Both the position numbers and the translations under genes were made by a program. The notes below the pieces were generated by a model. The model had not been told where the DNA came from, did not search any database, and was given only the letters and a program-made list of their open reading frames with translations. 64,000 nucleotides of DNA from Cryptomeria japonica (taxonomy: Eukaryota > Streptophyta > Pinopsida > Cupressales > Cupressaceae), in contig NC_081412.1 in the NCBI RefSeq assembly GCF_030272615.1, forward strand, positions 140,224,747 to 140,288,746, read 5' to 3'. Below, piece after piece: positions 13,384-24,889 of this stretch. Position 1 is the stretch's first letter. Each line of letters begins with the position of its first letter.

Positions 13384-13421
13384 TAGTTAGGCTCAATCCG
13401 ACCATGGATTGAGCCTAACTA
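13384..13421. repeat. Perfect 16-bp palindrome with 6-bp loop
   Basis: tagttaggctcaatcc (13384-13399) is followed by loop gaccat and the exact reverse complement (13406-13421). It sits directly at the end of the 560-bp tandem array. It could form a stable hairpin or mark a junction. Confidence 0.85.
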
Positions 13422-13623
13422 CCTGAGTTAAAGTCTGGGAGAATAGATATATGGGCATATTTAAATTGAATGTTTGTCTGAGTATCTATACGGAAATACA
13501 GGGGGCAGGAAGAGGAATAAATAAGGGTGTTAAAACAGAGTCTGGGCAAGAGAAACATAAGGGGATGAAAGGAGAAACATGCTAACGACCACTTAGGACA
13601 CGAAAAAAAAAGAGGGGGTTGCC

Positions 13624-15137
13624 TTAAGGTGGCACCGACAGGAGATTGATGCCATCAGCTCCCAAGTTGGCCAACTCATCCGCTCTTTTATTGCCCTCCC
13701 TATAAATATGATTGACTGTGAACCTATCAAAATCTCTACATAAGTCAAGAGCTTTTGACAACAAAGTATTTAGTCTCCAATTAGGAATTCTACCTTTCCT
13801 CGGAGCATTGACAATTATAATCGAATCTCCTTCAATTTCCAAGTTCTTAACTCCTAGTTTCCTACATAAATGTAGACCCTCCACCAGGGCCATAAGTTCC
13901 GCCCAATTGTTGGTGTTGATGCCACCTGGAGAGGCAAGGGTTGCTAGTTCCTTTCCTTCCCAATTATGAACAACACAACCTATCCCTGCTTGCCCTGGGT
14001 TTCCATAGGATGCCCCATCAAAGTTTAGCTTCACCCAACCTTCGCCTGGGGGCTGCCATCTGCATGCATCCCTTGATCGAAGACTTGCAATAGGACCATC
14101 TCCTACAAAGGGAGGAAAGGATAAGTCTTCCCAACATTTTATCATTTTTTCATCCCAATAAGTGACAGAGGCATTCTTCAATGTGCTTGGTGACAGTCGG
14201 TCATTCACGAGCTCAGTGATAGCTGACTCTATCCTGTTAATGATTCTGGGAACCTCTAGTTTTTCATTCTTAAAGAGACGTCTATTTATCTCCTTCCATA
14301 GTTCCCACATAATGGAAGAAGGAAGAGCTATCCATAAACCTTCAAAGAGACAACCACGCCTGAGGAGAGGCCATGCCTTGAGCATTCCAAAGATGGTGTG
14401 GGGGAAGGCCGCAGACCATTCAAGTTTGTTGGTGAACCAGATCCAACATTTATGAGCAAAGGGGCAGTTAAGGAGGATATGATTGGTGTCTTCCTCGTCT
14501 GCCTCGTAAAGAGGACATCTACTAGGGCCTTCATACCCCATTCTTCTGAATTTGTCCACAGTTAGGAGCTTGTTTTGAACCACAAGCCAAGAGAAGGTAC
14601 CTGCCTTAGGCAGACAGTATTTGTCCCACCAAAGTTTCAAGGGAAGCTCAGTCATAGGTCTTAAAAATGATTTGGAGATGAGAGAGTACCCATCCTTGGA
14701 GTTGTATTCTCCTCTTAGGGAGCCATCCTAGATGAGCTTGTCCTCTTTCTGACCTAAGGCAATGTTCCTTGATTTAAGAATTGCCATAAGTTTTTGTTTA
14801 TCCCTTACCGGGATATCCTCATCTTCCTTCTTGATCCACTGCCAACCAACCCCATCCTCTAAGGGGGAGATATAGTTGTTTAACAAGGGACCTCTATGAG
14901 ATTCAAGAAGGATACGAGTAGCACCAAAGTCATGGATATTATCAATAGCCTTATATCCACCCCATGAATCCGACCAGAAAAGAGCTTTATCCCCGGACCC
15001 CAGGTTCCAAGTAAGTATGTCAGAGATAATCCTCCTACAGTGTAACATAAAATTCCATACGTAGGACCCTCTGGGAGGGTTGGTTTCTCTAAATATTTGG
15101 ATAGGATTCCCTCCATTAAGGTATTTGTGGTGCAACA
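13624..15137 (-). pseudogene. LINE ORF2 C-terminal part: zinc-finger region and RNase H
   Basis: Minus-strand continuation of ORF2 after the C2 insertion. The 15165-14728 frame reads LHHKYLNGGNPIQIF and DALFWSD-like 'KALFWSDSWGG', typical of plant LINEs after the RT. The 343-codon frame at 14655-13624 holds the RT-associated zinc-binding region (CPLYEADEEDTNHILLNCPFAHKCW). It then has a complete RNase H with LNFDGASYGNPG, NNWAELMALVEGL, IEGDSIIIVN and HIYREGNKRADELAN, so the catalytic D, E, D, D set is visible. Stops around 14660-14730 separate the blocks. Confidence 0.88.
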
Positions 15138-16283
15138 TGTTGGAGTTGAGAAAATACAACACCACAAGAGCCCAAATGATCTCTGGGAGCTGAAAAACCT
15201 ATTACAAGGAGAAGCAAGGAAGCAAATAACAGAAGAAAGAATTACACAGAAAATATGCTCAAAAAGAGAGAGCTCAATATTCACAAAATGTGTAATGTAA
15301 TAATCCTCCTTCTTACAATGAAAAGAATGAACTCAACCTTTAATAGGTCAAGAAACCCTAAAAAGGAAAACCTAGGTTTGTACATAATAATTAATAAAAG
15401 AATTAATTATTATGCACCTAGAGTTAGCTTAAGTGTAAAAGAGATAAAGGGAACTTAAATAATTAAATAATTAAGTAAATACCCGAATACTCTAACACCC
15501 CCCCTTAAGCTAGACTTAGGGAGAAGCTAAAACCTAGAACAGCTATTGAAAGCAAGAAAGATGGGTCCTGGAAACAAGGCCTGATCAAGTACCCAAATAC
15601 AATGAAATCTCTATGAACTGGAGAAATAGAGAGAACCATGTGGGAAAAAACTCTACTCCAAAAAGAGATGGAAAAGAACACCACTGAAGCATGAAGAACC
15701 TGCAAACTCTGTCGAAGAATAACTGCTGATCTGAAGAAACTCCACTGAAATAAAACATGACCAGGTAGAGAAGACTATAATCTATATGAGTGCCCTCAAA
15801 TGACACTACTTGAATCAGATGGCAAACAAGGCAAACACTGAACTCGAAGATACATATGGCATGCAAAACCAAAGCCTGAAGAGCTGATCAATCGAACCAC
15901 GGAAACATTAGAACCAACATGACAAACAACACCATAGGAGCCCAAATGATCTCTACAAGCTGAAAAACCTGTTACAAAGAGAAGCAAGGAAGCAAATCAC
16001 AGAAGAAAGAATTACACAGAAAATATGCTCAAAAAGAGAGAGCTCAATATTCACAAAATGTGTAATGTAATAATCCTCCTTCTTACAATGAAAAGAATGA
16101 ACTCAACCTTTAATAGGTCAAGAAACCCTAAAAAGGAAAACCTAGGTTTGCACATAATAATTAATAAAAGAATTATTATGCACCTAGAGTTAGCTTAAGT
16201 GTAAAAGAGATAAAGGGAACTTAAATAATTAAACAAATATTGTTTAATTAATTAAGTAAATACTTGAATACTCTAACACAGCA
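15133..16283 (-). mobile_element. Element C2: internally deleted copia-like element inside the LINE
   Basis: Spans 15138-16278 on the minus strand, flanked by caaca (15133-15137) and cagca (16279-16283), a 5-bp TSD with one transition. Removing the element and one TSD restores the LINE protein A-R-L-L-H-H-K-Y. The 3' LTR is 15138-15497, ending CTCCAACA on the minus strand; the 5' LTR starts at 16278 with TGTTAGAG and its end is lost. Only about 415 bp of internal DNA remains, matching 23165-23660 of C1, with the G-run polypurine tract next to the 3' LTR. Confidence 0.88.
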
Positions 16284-17892
16284 AGCGAGCCCATTTGATG
16301 TGGGGAGTTCTGAACATCCTCTAGACCAACTTGGCACCCAAGGCTTTGCCCTGATCATGAAGGTTTTTAATGCCAACTCCTCCTTTTTCTTTAGGTTTGC
16401 ATATCTTGTCCTAGGATATGAGTGATATTTTACGATTGTCATTAGCACCTTGCCAAAAGAAAGTCCTGAGATGCTTGTCGAGCTCAGCAAGTTTAGAAGA
16501 AGATAAATGTTGACAAGAGAGTTGGTAAATGGGCATAGCTGACAAGACCAATCTAACCAAGGTTTCTCTACCTGCAGATGAGAGCCATTTTCCTTTCCAA
16601 GTGTTAATCCTAGACTTGATTTTATCCACCAAGTTGTCCCATAATTTTGAGGGTCTTCTACCCTTGTCAAGGGGAATGCCTAGGTATTTGCAAGGAAGAG
16701 TTCCTTCACTAATCTCCAGGACATTGTTGATCACTTTTCCTAAGGAGGGGTCTATGTTGAACATGAAAATGGCAGACTTGGCCAGATTCACCTCTTGACC
16801 CGAGGCTAGCATATAGGAATTAAGGATGCCTTTGAAGGAGCTCACTTCCCTTACACTTCCCTGCCCAAAAAGCATCGTGTCGTCGACAAATTGTTGGTGG
16901 GTAAAGGGAGGGAGGCCGTTGGTAATGGGGATTCCTTGGATCCCACCTTCTTCTTTGGTCTTAGAGATGGATCTACCTAGGGCTTCGGCCATGATGATGA
17001 AGAGGAAGGGGGACATAGGATCTCCTTGCCTGAGCCCTCTTGAGCTGCTGAAGAAACCTTTCGGGGAACCATTAACCAAGACCGAGAATTTGGGGGTGGA
17101 TATACATTCAAACATTAGGTTGATCCACGAATTGGAAAATCCAAAGACCTCCAAGCATTTGCATAGGAAGCGCCAATCAACTTTGTCGTAAGCTTTGCTT
17201 ATGTCTAATTTGACTAGCATACTTGGGGCCCTATTGAGTTGGACCGAATGAATGGCCTCTTGGGCTATAATAACCCCATCATAGATTGATCTATCTGCTA
17301 CGAAGCCGGTTTGTTCTTCACTAATGATAATGGAGAGAAGATTCTAGAGTCTGGCTGCTAGGGTTTTGGTTAAGAGTTTGTACAAAGTGTTGCAAAGGGC
17401 TATTGGTCTAAAATCATTAAAGCTTTCAGGATTCTCTTTTTTGGGGATGAGAGCTAAGAAGGTATTGTTGATTTCTTTGAGAATCTTACCAGAGTTCCTA
17501 ATACCTTATAAGGCATCCATGATCTCTATCCCCATAAAACCCCAACATTTTTGGAAAAAGCTAGTGGGGAAGCCATCCGGGCCCGGGGCCTTGTTGGGAT
17601 TCATCTTCATAAGGACATATTTAACCTCCTCCATAGAGAATTTCTTTGACAGGATTTTGTTGTGGTCATCGTTAATGAGTTTTGGAAGATTCTTGATAAT
17701 ATTGAGTTGGCCCCTGAGGTTGGAGCCTTCAATATTGTTTAAGATTTTATCAAAAAATCTTGCTGCCTCGAAGGCAACATCATCCGGCAAACAGGATGGA
17801 ACCCTGGCAATTCTTAATTTTAGAAATTCAATTGATCCATCGCCTCTGCTTAGTACTATTGTGGAAAAACTTAGTATTTCGGTTCCCATCAC
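16284..17892 (-). pseudogene. LINE ORF2 reverse transcriptase
   Basis: The frame 17892-17506 carries the RT entrance motif NPNKAPGPDGFPTSFFQKCW. The frame 17220-16411 has KLDISKAYDKVDW, SRGLRQGDPMSPFLF and the active site FVDD (16879-16890, usually [FY][AV]DD). It goes on to CKYLGIPL and WKGKWLSSAGRETLVRLVLSAMPIY, the usual LINE RT C-terminal motifs. Frame changes near 17500-17230 and 16411 break it. Function in the family: target-primed reverse transcription of the element RNA. Confidence 0.9.
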
Positions 17893-18967
17893 TCAACCAA
17901 GTCTCCCTCGATTTTTGTTTCCAAAAGATCTCTTCATTTGAGAGTGTCTTTTCATATTCAGAGAGTAGAGCCTTTTCTTTGAGGAAGAGATGTTCATCCA
18001 TCCCCTTCTCAAGAACCTCAATGTTAACATTCTTAAGATCATTTTCTATTAGGATTTTTTTATCGAAAATATTTCCAAAATTAGTCTTGTTCCATTCTAA
18101 GAGCTTCCTTTTGATAATCTTTAACTTGCTTGTGATAATAAACATCTTCGAACAAGAGAAAATAGAGCTTCTCCACCAGTTCTCAATTAAGTTTAAAAAG
18201 TTATCATCTCTGAACCACATGCTCTCAAATTTGAAGGGACATTTTTTACGGGAGTGGTCAGATAATAAGATTAGTTGGAGTGGGAAATGGTCAAATCTTG
18301 CTAAAGGGAGGGGTTCTACATTCAGGGTAAAGATAAGCTCCGAGAGCCCCCCATGGATAAAGAACCTATCTAGTTTCTCAGCAATGTTACAGAAACCAAG
18401 CCTTATGTTGTTCTAGGTGAAGGCATTTTTTGCCGTCTGGATTTCCAATAGGGAGTTCCTATTGATCCAATGATTGAAATCTATAGCCGCTGGAGGAAGT
18501 TTGTTGCTACCTCCTCTTTTGTCTGCTACCTTAGTGATAGCATTGAAATCTCCCCCAATGATGCATACATCATTTGGGAAACTTCTGAGGAAAGACTCCA
18601 GTTCCACCCACACCCTATCCTTATCCCTATTTTGGATAGGACCGTAAACGTTAATCAATTTGAATCTTAGGTTATTTTTATAGCTTACTACTTCTCCTCC
18701 TATCCAATTTTGCTTAATATCTAAAGGTGTAAACGAGATGAATCTAGAGTCCCAAATGATGGCTAAGCCCCCTGAGGCCCTTGTAGTAGGGGAGTGCTTT
18801 AGCTGTCTAACACCTAGTTTTTTCTCAAAAAGGACTATCTCAGAGGAGTTCATTTTGGTTTCTTGGATTAACATTATATCTGGTTTAGAATCAGAGATGC
18901 AATGCTTTAAGATGCGTTGTTTGTTAGGGGCATTCAGACCCCTAACATTCCATGTTATGATTTTCAT
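17828..18967 (-). pseudogene. LINE ORF2 endonuclease and linker
   Basis: Starts at ATG 18967 (minus) with MKIITWNVRGLNAPNKQ, the apurinic-type endonuclease start. It continues LIQETKM (catalytic glutamate), LINVYGP and GGDFNAI (catalytic D and N), so most of the fold is readable. A stop at 18413 follows AKNAFT. The frame then continues through FDHFPLQL-type sequence to the 18220-17828 block with WLSDGNRNTKFFHNSTKQRR, the conserved linker before the RT. This enzyme nicks the target DNA in the family. Confidence 0.88.
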
Positions 18968-20978
18968 GGCTCTTTAGGGAGGAACTTCCCCTCCCCTGCA
19001 TTAAAAAGAGTAGATATTTTAGCCAGACCCTTGGCATCTCCATCCTTTGATCTTAGTTCAGCAAGGGATCTCCTACCTCTTCTCTTACTTTGTTTAGCAC
19101 AGTCAGGAGAGTCTTTTCTTCTGTCAGAGCTGAGAATGCCTAGAGTATTTGGGTTATCGTTTTCTAAGTTATCTAATGCTATAAATAGTTCATCTGTTTC
19201 TAAGTTGACTCTAGAAACATCCACTAGATTTTTTACTAAGAAATCCCTTTGTCTTTCCAACTCCTCATCATCACAAATTTCATCAACCAATTGATCCATG
19301 AGGTCGTTTACTACTTCTTCCCCTACAAAATTGGCAATGATGTTAACTTCCCTAGCCACTCGATCACTCTCAGATTCTACAATTGTATCAAAAATAGCCT
19401 TCAAAGGTGGAGAGCGAGCCTTTGCCTCCTTAAAGCCCTCCAATCTTGAGGCTAGAGAGATTGGTTGATCCTGCAAGGATGCCAATCCTGGATCCGTGGA
19501 AAGCCTATCCATCACTGCTAATTGCTCAAAGGTAATTAGTTCCATTAAAGGGGGAGACCCCAAGGGACTTAGCTTCTCTGGTGGAATGAGAGAGATAGAT
19601 GATGACATATTTGTTAGACTGAGCTTCTCTTTCTGAGGGATAACCTCATTGATTTCACCATCTTCCAGATCTCGATCCCTGAGAAGAGGGTCAGCTATAG
19701 GTGAATTTATAGTTAGCAGTGGAGGAAGAGGGGGGCGAGAGGGCTTAACAAGGGAGCTATGAGGGTGTAGGTCTGAGGAGAGATTAGGGTTATTATCAAT
19801 CTTATAGCCCTCTAGGGTGAAACCCCCTCCTTCCACGAATCTGAATGGTGCGCCATTAGACATGAGCAACGATTCAGGGAAAGGTTTCTTGAAGGGGATC
19901 TTCCTTGGCATAGAATCTTCAAAAGAACCATTATAAAAGGGTAATTCTAGGGTTAAACAAGATTTATCATATTTCAGAGTTATGGGTTCTAAATATTCAA
20001 TGTTAATATTTATTTTAACAATTAAGAGCTAGTTAAAGAAGCTTAGGGCTGATTTTTTGACTTCTACAAATTTACCTATTTTGTTGCCTATTATTCTTCA
20101 AAAGTCATTATTTGGCAATTCTACAGGAAATTTATCAAGTGAAATTGCTCTATTAACCATGCAGGAATTCAATTGAGATGGGAGAAAGAGAGGTTGCCAT
20201 TCCCAGCGATCAAACCCTAGACCCTTAAATGTTAATATATCCCCGTTTAACAATGAATTTCTTAGAGTTTGATTACCACATTCAATAGCTAAGAAATTAT
20301 CAGGAAGGATGTCAATTTTTACTCGGTTATTGAAGGAAGATGACACCCATTTGGCAATTTGTTCAGACGGGACCCCCCAACCTTTCCACCGAGCAAAGAT
20401 CATTATGTCGCTGCAATGCATTTGATACCTGGCTTGGGTATGATTATCAATTTCAATGACCAACCCGTTAGGAGAAGCTAGAGAATTTGAAGGTAGATCT
20501 GACATTGGGTGCTCGACTTCCTTAGAATTGTGACAACCGGGGGTTTCCATATCCTTTGATAATTTACCCAAAGATTTTCGTGAAGGAAAAATATGGCAAG
20601 TAGAGGAACTCTTTGACTGGTTAGGTTTTACAAAACCCTCCTCCCAACAATGACTAGAATTCCGTTTGGGGCCATTTGGTTGCCCTAAAGCCCTGTTATT
20701 TCTTTGGCTCACCAAATGCCAATCTCGATCCTAGCCCTTGTAAAGAGGGGGGGGAGCCCTAACCGCATTAACCAAAGAGTATTTTGTTTTTGCAAAGAAG
20801 GCCTCTTGATCGTGGGTCCGTGATATGACCCTACCAAGATCCTTAGTCCTGGAGTTATTAGCCAAAACATCAAAACGATTTGCAGAGCCTTTGTAATTTC
20901 CCCGCGGCGGATAAGGACACTCAAAAAAGGATGTCGATGCATTGCATCACATTTTTGTACGCAGAGGCTTTTTCTCAC
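18968..20978 (-). pseudogene. LINE ORF1 (DUF4283-like gag protein)
   Basis: Two main minus-strand frames, 20715-20098 and 19911-18964, with an N-terminal part near 20900-20710 in another frame (RFDVLANNSRTKDLG). The middle has MIFARWKGWGVPSEQIAKWV, LPDNFLAIECGNQ and FDRWEWQPLFLPSQL. This follows the DUF4283 pattern common in plant LINE ORF1 RNA-binding proteins. The C-terminal half is acidic and serine-rich and gives no domain. No CCHC knuckle was seen. Confidence 0.7.
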
Positions 20979-21152
20979 ACAGAGGTATTTTCACATCTTT
21001 TAATTTACAAAAAAGTTATTTTCATTAGAGGGGATATTTTAACCTTACATAGAGTAAGTTTTTTTAAATTGGATTATTTTAATGGAAAACTTTTCATTGT
21101 AATAAAGTTAAAAAAATATGAGGGAAATCTCCCATGATTAAGAAGACAAATT

Positions 21153-24019
21153 TGTTAGAGTATTCGGGTATTTACTTGATGTTTAATTATTTAAGTTCCC
21201 TTTATCTCTTTTACACTTAAGCTAACTTTAGGTGCATATAATTAATTATTATGTGCAAACCTAGGTTTTCCCTTTTAGGGTTTCTTGACCTATTAAAGGT
21301 CGAGTTCTTTCTTTTCATTGTATGAAGAAGGATTATTATTGACAATACATTTTTTGGAGATTATTGAGCTCTCATCTTTTGGAGCATATTTTTCTTGTGT
21401 ATTCTTTCCTTCTATGATTTGCTTCATTGCTTCTCCTTGTAACAAGTTTTTCAGCTTGCAGAGATTATTTGGGCTCCTGTGGTGTTGTATTTTCTCAACT
21501 CCTATAGGGTATCAGAGCTTCAGATTTACAGCTACTTGTTCTTGTTTTGAGAATTTTTGGCTTTGGAAGCAGATCTGGGGTTTCAGAATTTTTTTATGCA
21601 CCTAGGGTTTGACCTTTTTTTCTGAGCACTTTAGGCCTAAACGGACCTTGCCATCGTGCTCAGAAGGCCCAAAAATCCATATGGTCATATAAAATTTGAC
21701 CTATTTTGGTTCCTGAGCCTTTGGTAGTATTTTTTTCTCTAGATCCAGGCCGTACGACCCTAGCACGTAGTTCAAGAAAAAAATCAAAATTTTTTTTTTT
21801 GCCTTTTTACGGCATGCAGGCTGAATTTTGATTTTTGCAAAAAAAATTTCAAAAAAATCAAAAGAAAGAATAGGGTTTTCTTTTAAATTTTTTTTTTTTT
21901 TGAGAACGTTTTGGGGGGATCCCCACGGTATGCAGGGTACCGTGGGCCCCCCTGGCTTCGCAGCCCTGCAGCTGTTCGTGCAGGTACCGCCGTCGGCTGT
22001 CCCCTCCGGCAACCCCGTCACCTCTCCAGGCCTGCGCTGCCACCGATGTTTTTTTCCCACCGGCTCGGCCCCCTACCGTCTCCTACCGCCTCCCGGCCCC
22101 CTGTCGGCCTCCTTGCGCCCTCTAGCCGCTCGCTGCGTTCTCCGCTCCCCGGCCGCCACCACCCTGGCCGCCGCCTGCAGCCCGCCGCCGGCCATGCGGC
22201 CTCCTCCCTGGCCCTCACCGCCGGTTCCGGTTGCCCGCCGCTCCGCTCCCCGACCGCCACTTGCAGCCCGCCGCCCTAGCGGCCCCCACCCAGTTTTTTT
22301 CGGCTGACCACCGCCTAGCCACTGGGCCGCCACTGGGTCGCCACCCACTGGCCACTGGACCACCAAAGAGCCACCAGACCTCCTTTTTTGGCCTTTTTTA
22401 GGGGGGGTTTGGTTTTTTGGCTCTATCTTGGACATACGGAGTCGTTTTTTCGAAAACGAATAGGCGTCAGAAAGTTGGTTCTGAGCTCGACCTCATGGTG
22501 TTGGTAATTTTTTCCAATTTTTATGTTTGACTGTGTTTTTTTCCAATCAAAGTGAGGTCTAGTTTTTGCACTCCGGGAGCCATAGAATGAGCATCCAACC
22601 TCCGTTTTTCGAAAACTTTATATTTTCAGAAAGCATGTGCTATGTATTTTCCCGCCATCTGAGTTTTATTTCTAGATTCTGCTCCATGCATGTATTCAGT
22701 TTTTTGCTTTTCAGCACTCTGGTGGATATCGTGGTTGCTTCAGGTCCTGGGATCTCTTCTCTCAGTAGGATGTCTCTATTTTGGTTCACGTTTCTATTTC
22801 CAGTCTTCTTATCATTGTAGCTTGTATTTATGCAAACGCACTGAGATAAAGTGCCATCATGTATTGTTTACTTGGAATCTTGCATATCTTGTGTCTTGTT
22901 GTACATGCACTATTGATCAAGTGCCATGAGGGGGTTGATGTTTGCCTGTTGTTTGCCATCTTCCTTTGTCCAGTGAGTGTTCCTTCCACGACATTCGCCT
23001 CATGATGTGTGTCAAAGAGTGTTCCTTCCACGACACCATGTACTTGTCTCAGCACCTTTGATGTTCTTGGTTCTTCGTCATGCAGTTTTTTTTGGCTGTC
23101 CTTTTCAGTGTTCCTGTCCCTCTTCCACTTCCGCATTATGGGGAGGTTTATCCTGTTGGTTCTACTACTTCCATGGTTCGATTGATCAGCTCTTCAGACT
23201 TTGGTGTTTTCATGCCATCTATATCTTCGATTTCAGTTGTTTGCCTTGTTTGCCTTCTGATTCGAGTAGTGTCATTTGAGGGCACTCATACAGATGTCAT
23301 CTGTATTTTCGATTTCAGTTGTTTGCCTTGTTTGCCTTCTGATTCGAGTAGTGTCATTTGAGGGCACTCATACAGATTATAGTCTTCTCTACCTGGTCAT
23401 GTTCTAGTTCAGTGGAGGTTCTTCAAATCAGCAGTTATTCTTCGACAGAGTTTGCAGGTTCTTCATTCTTCAGTGGTATTCTTTTCCATCTCTTTTTGGA
23501 GTAGAGTTTTGTTCCCACGTGGTTTTCTCTATTTCTCCAGTTCATAGAGATTTCATTGTATTTGGGTACCTGATCAGGCCTTGTTGCCGGGACCCATCTT
23601 TATTGCTTTCAGTAGCTGTTCTAGGTTTTAGCTTCTCCCTAAGTCTAGGTTAAGGGGGGGTGTTAGAGTATTCGAGTATTTACTTGATTAATTAAACAAT
23701 ATTTGTTTAATTATTTAAGTTCTCTTTATCTCTTTTACACTTAAGCTAACTTTAGGTGCATATAATTAATTATTATGTGCAAACCTAGGTTTTTCCTTTT
23801 AGAGTTTCTTGACCTATTAAAGGTTGAGTTCTTTCTTTTCATTGTATGAAGAAGGATTATTATTGACAATACATTTTTTGGAGATTATTGAGCTCTCATC
23901 TTTTAGAGCATATTTTTCATGTGTATTATTTCCTTCTGTGATTTGCTTCATTGCTTCTCCTTGTAACAGGTTTTTCAGCTTGCAAAGATTATTTGGGCTC
24001 CTGTGGTGTTGTATTTTCA
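21153..24019 (+). mobile_element. Element C1: non-autonomous copia-like LTR retrotransposon
   Basis: The 5' LTR 21153-~21505 and 3' LTR 23661-24019 are near-identical, starting TGTTAGAGTATTCG. A primer-binding site at 21507-21518 (gggtatcagagc) matches initiator Met-tRNA except for one base. A polypurine tract, ttaaggggggg, lies directly before 23661. The internal 2.1 kb has no gag-pol; it contains a GC-rich stretch (21910-22330) and an 82-bp duplication (from 23227 and 23309). The 3' LTR lacks its last ~13 bases. The flanks are consistent with TSD aaatt followed by a small junction deletion. It must rely on enzymes from another element. Confidence 0.85.
21507..21518 (+). promoter_or_regulatory. 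Primer-binding site of element C1
   Basis: gggtatcagagc just inside the 5' LTR; tggtatcagagc is the usual complement of the plant initiator Met-tRNA 3' end. It primes minus-strand cDNA synthesis in copia elements. Confidence 0.8.
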
Positions 24020-24557
24020 TTTATAAGGGCTGATTTAAACTATAGGAACATTTAATCTTCTTAGTCAACTTAATGTTGTTATTTAAGGATGTTGGAGGCA
24101 TTTTCAATTAACTGCCTATTTAATTATTATTATTACAAATAATTGTATTAATGTTAACTCATTGAATTTTGAAGTTATTTAAATATTGCCAGAGATTATT
24201 ATTAACTCTTAATATTATTGGAGGATTTATTTGGGCAAATTAATTAATTAATAAAGTTGTGACGACTTTAAATGGTTAAATGATTCAATTTAAGTAATGG
24301 TAATTATTGTAATTGTTAAGTAAATTAAAATCTAATTTGTTATTAAACCGTTTAGGAGATTGAGATAAGACTTAAGTTTCCTAGTTAAATTAAATAAATT
24401 ATCGCTCTCTTTAGGAACCCATTCTCAATGACACGTGAGTTATCCTTTAGTGTAAACTAATTAAGTTATCTCATCTTTTGAACTTAGAACATCAAGTAAT
24501 TTAGTGTTGTTAAAAAAAAATGTTGTTGCATTTTTGCCCAAAAGTTTGGGCATGACA

Positions 24558-24870
24558 CTAACAACTTATATTCATCATGAATCCATGCTATCTGATAAGG
24601 CTTTAGGGTGTTTCAATCTCTCCAATTTCAACTTATTCACCATTTCTTCTGAAACAAGATTATCTGAACTACCACTATCAATAACAACTTTACAACACTT
24701 ATTGAATACTTTACATCTGGTCTTGAACATATTCTTCCTCTGCAAGGGCTCTTCATCTCCTTCGGTATGACACAAAGCTCTCCTCATCACCAACAGTTCT
24801 CCATCTTCTGGTTTATTGTCTGATCCGGTGGGGTTTTCTTCCACCACTACTGCTCTTCCAGTAGTTTATG
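24558..24870 (-). pseudogene. Element A protease 5' half
   Basis: The minus-strand frame 24847-24575 encodes an aspartic protease with VVIDSGSSDNLVSEEMV, the D-S-G catalytic motif. The frame then shifts by one and reads PYQIAWIHDEYKLLV. It stops at the TSD ctaac and resumes at 7173. The retroviral-type protease cuts the Gag-Pol polyprotein. Confidence 0.82.
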
Positions 24871-24889
24871 TCTTCTTACACTCAAATGC

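Larger units (their letters stand above)
10700..21040 (-). mobile_element. LINE (L1-type non-LTR retrotransposon) with 16-bp TSD
   Basis: Flanked by a perfect 16-bp TSD, ttagaggggatatttt (10700-10715 and 21025-21040). The element lies on the minus strand: its 5' end is at 21024 and its poly-A tail is the T run near 10716-10722, preceded on the minus strand by TTTATTGATCG. It has ORF1 (about 18964-20900) and ORF2 (13624-18967: endonuclease, RT, zinc-finger region, RNase H). C2 interrupts ORF2. The 3' region of about 2.9 kb carries a tandem array. Many stops and frameshifts show it is inactive. Confidence 0.9.
7169..24562. mobile_element. Element B: long solo-LTR-like insertion in element A protease
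   Basis: Bounded by the 5-bp TSD ctaac (7169-7173 and 24558-24562). Its ends are TGTGAGGCCC (seen at 7494) and GGGCATGACA (24548-24557), the TG...CA form of an LTR. Removing the LINE, C1 and the 320-bp duplication leaves about 3.9 kb (7174-10715, 21041-21152, 24020-24557). No gag-pol was found and the two ends do not repeat each other, so a solo LTR of a long-LTR gypsy family fits best. A GC-rich patch (10260-10450) and a TATA-like tataaaaag near 10608 could be its promoter zone. A complete non-autonomous element is the alternative. Confidence 0.6.

Noticed and set aside
21828-22435. Proline/arginine-rich proteins on both strands
   Set aside because: These are shadow frames of a GC-rich stretch inside the gene-less element C1; no start context or domain.
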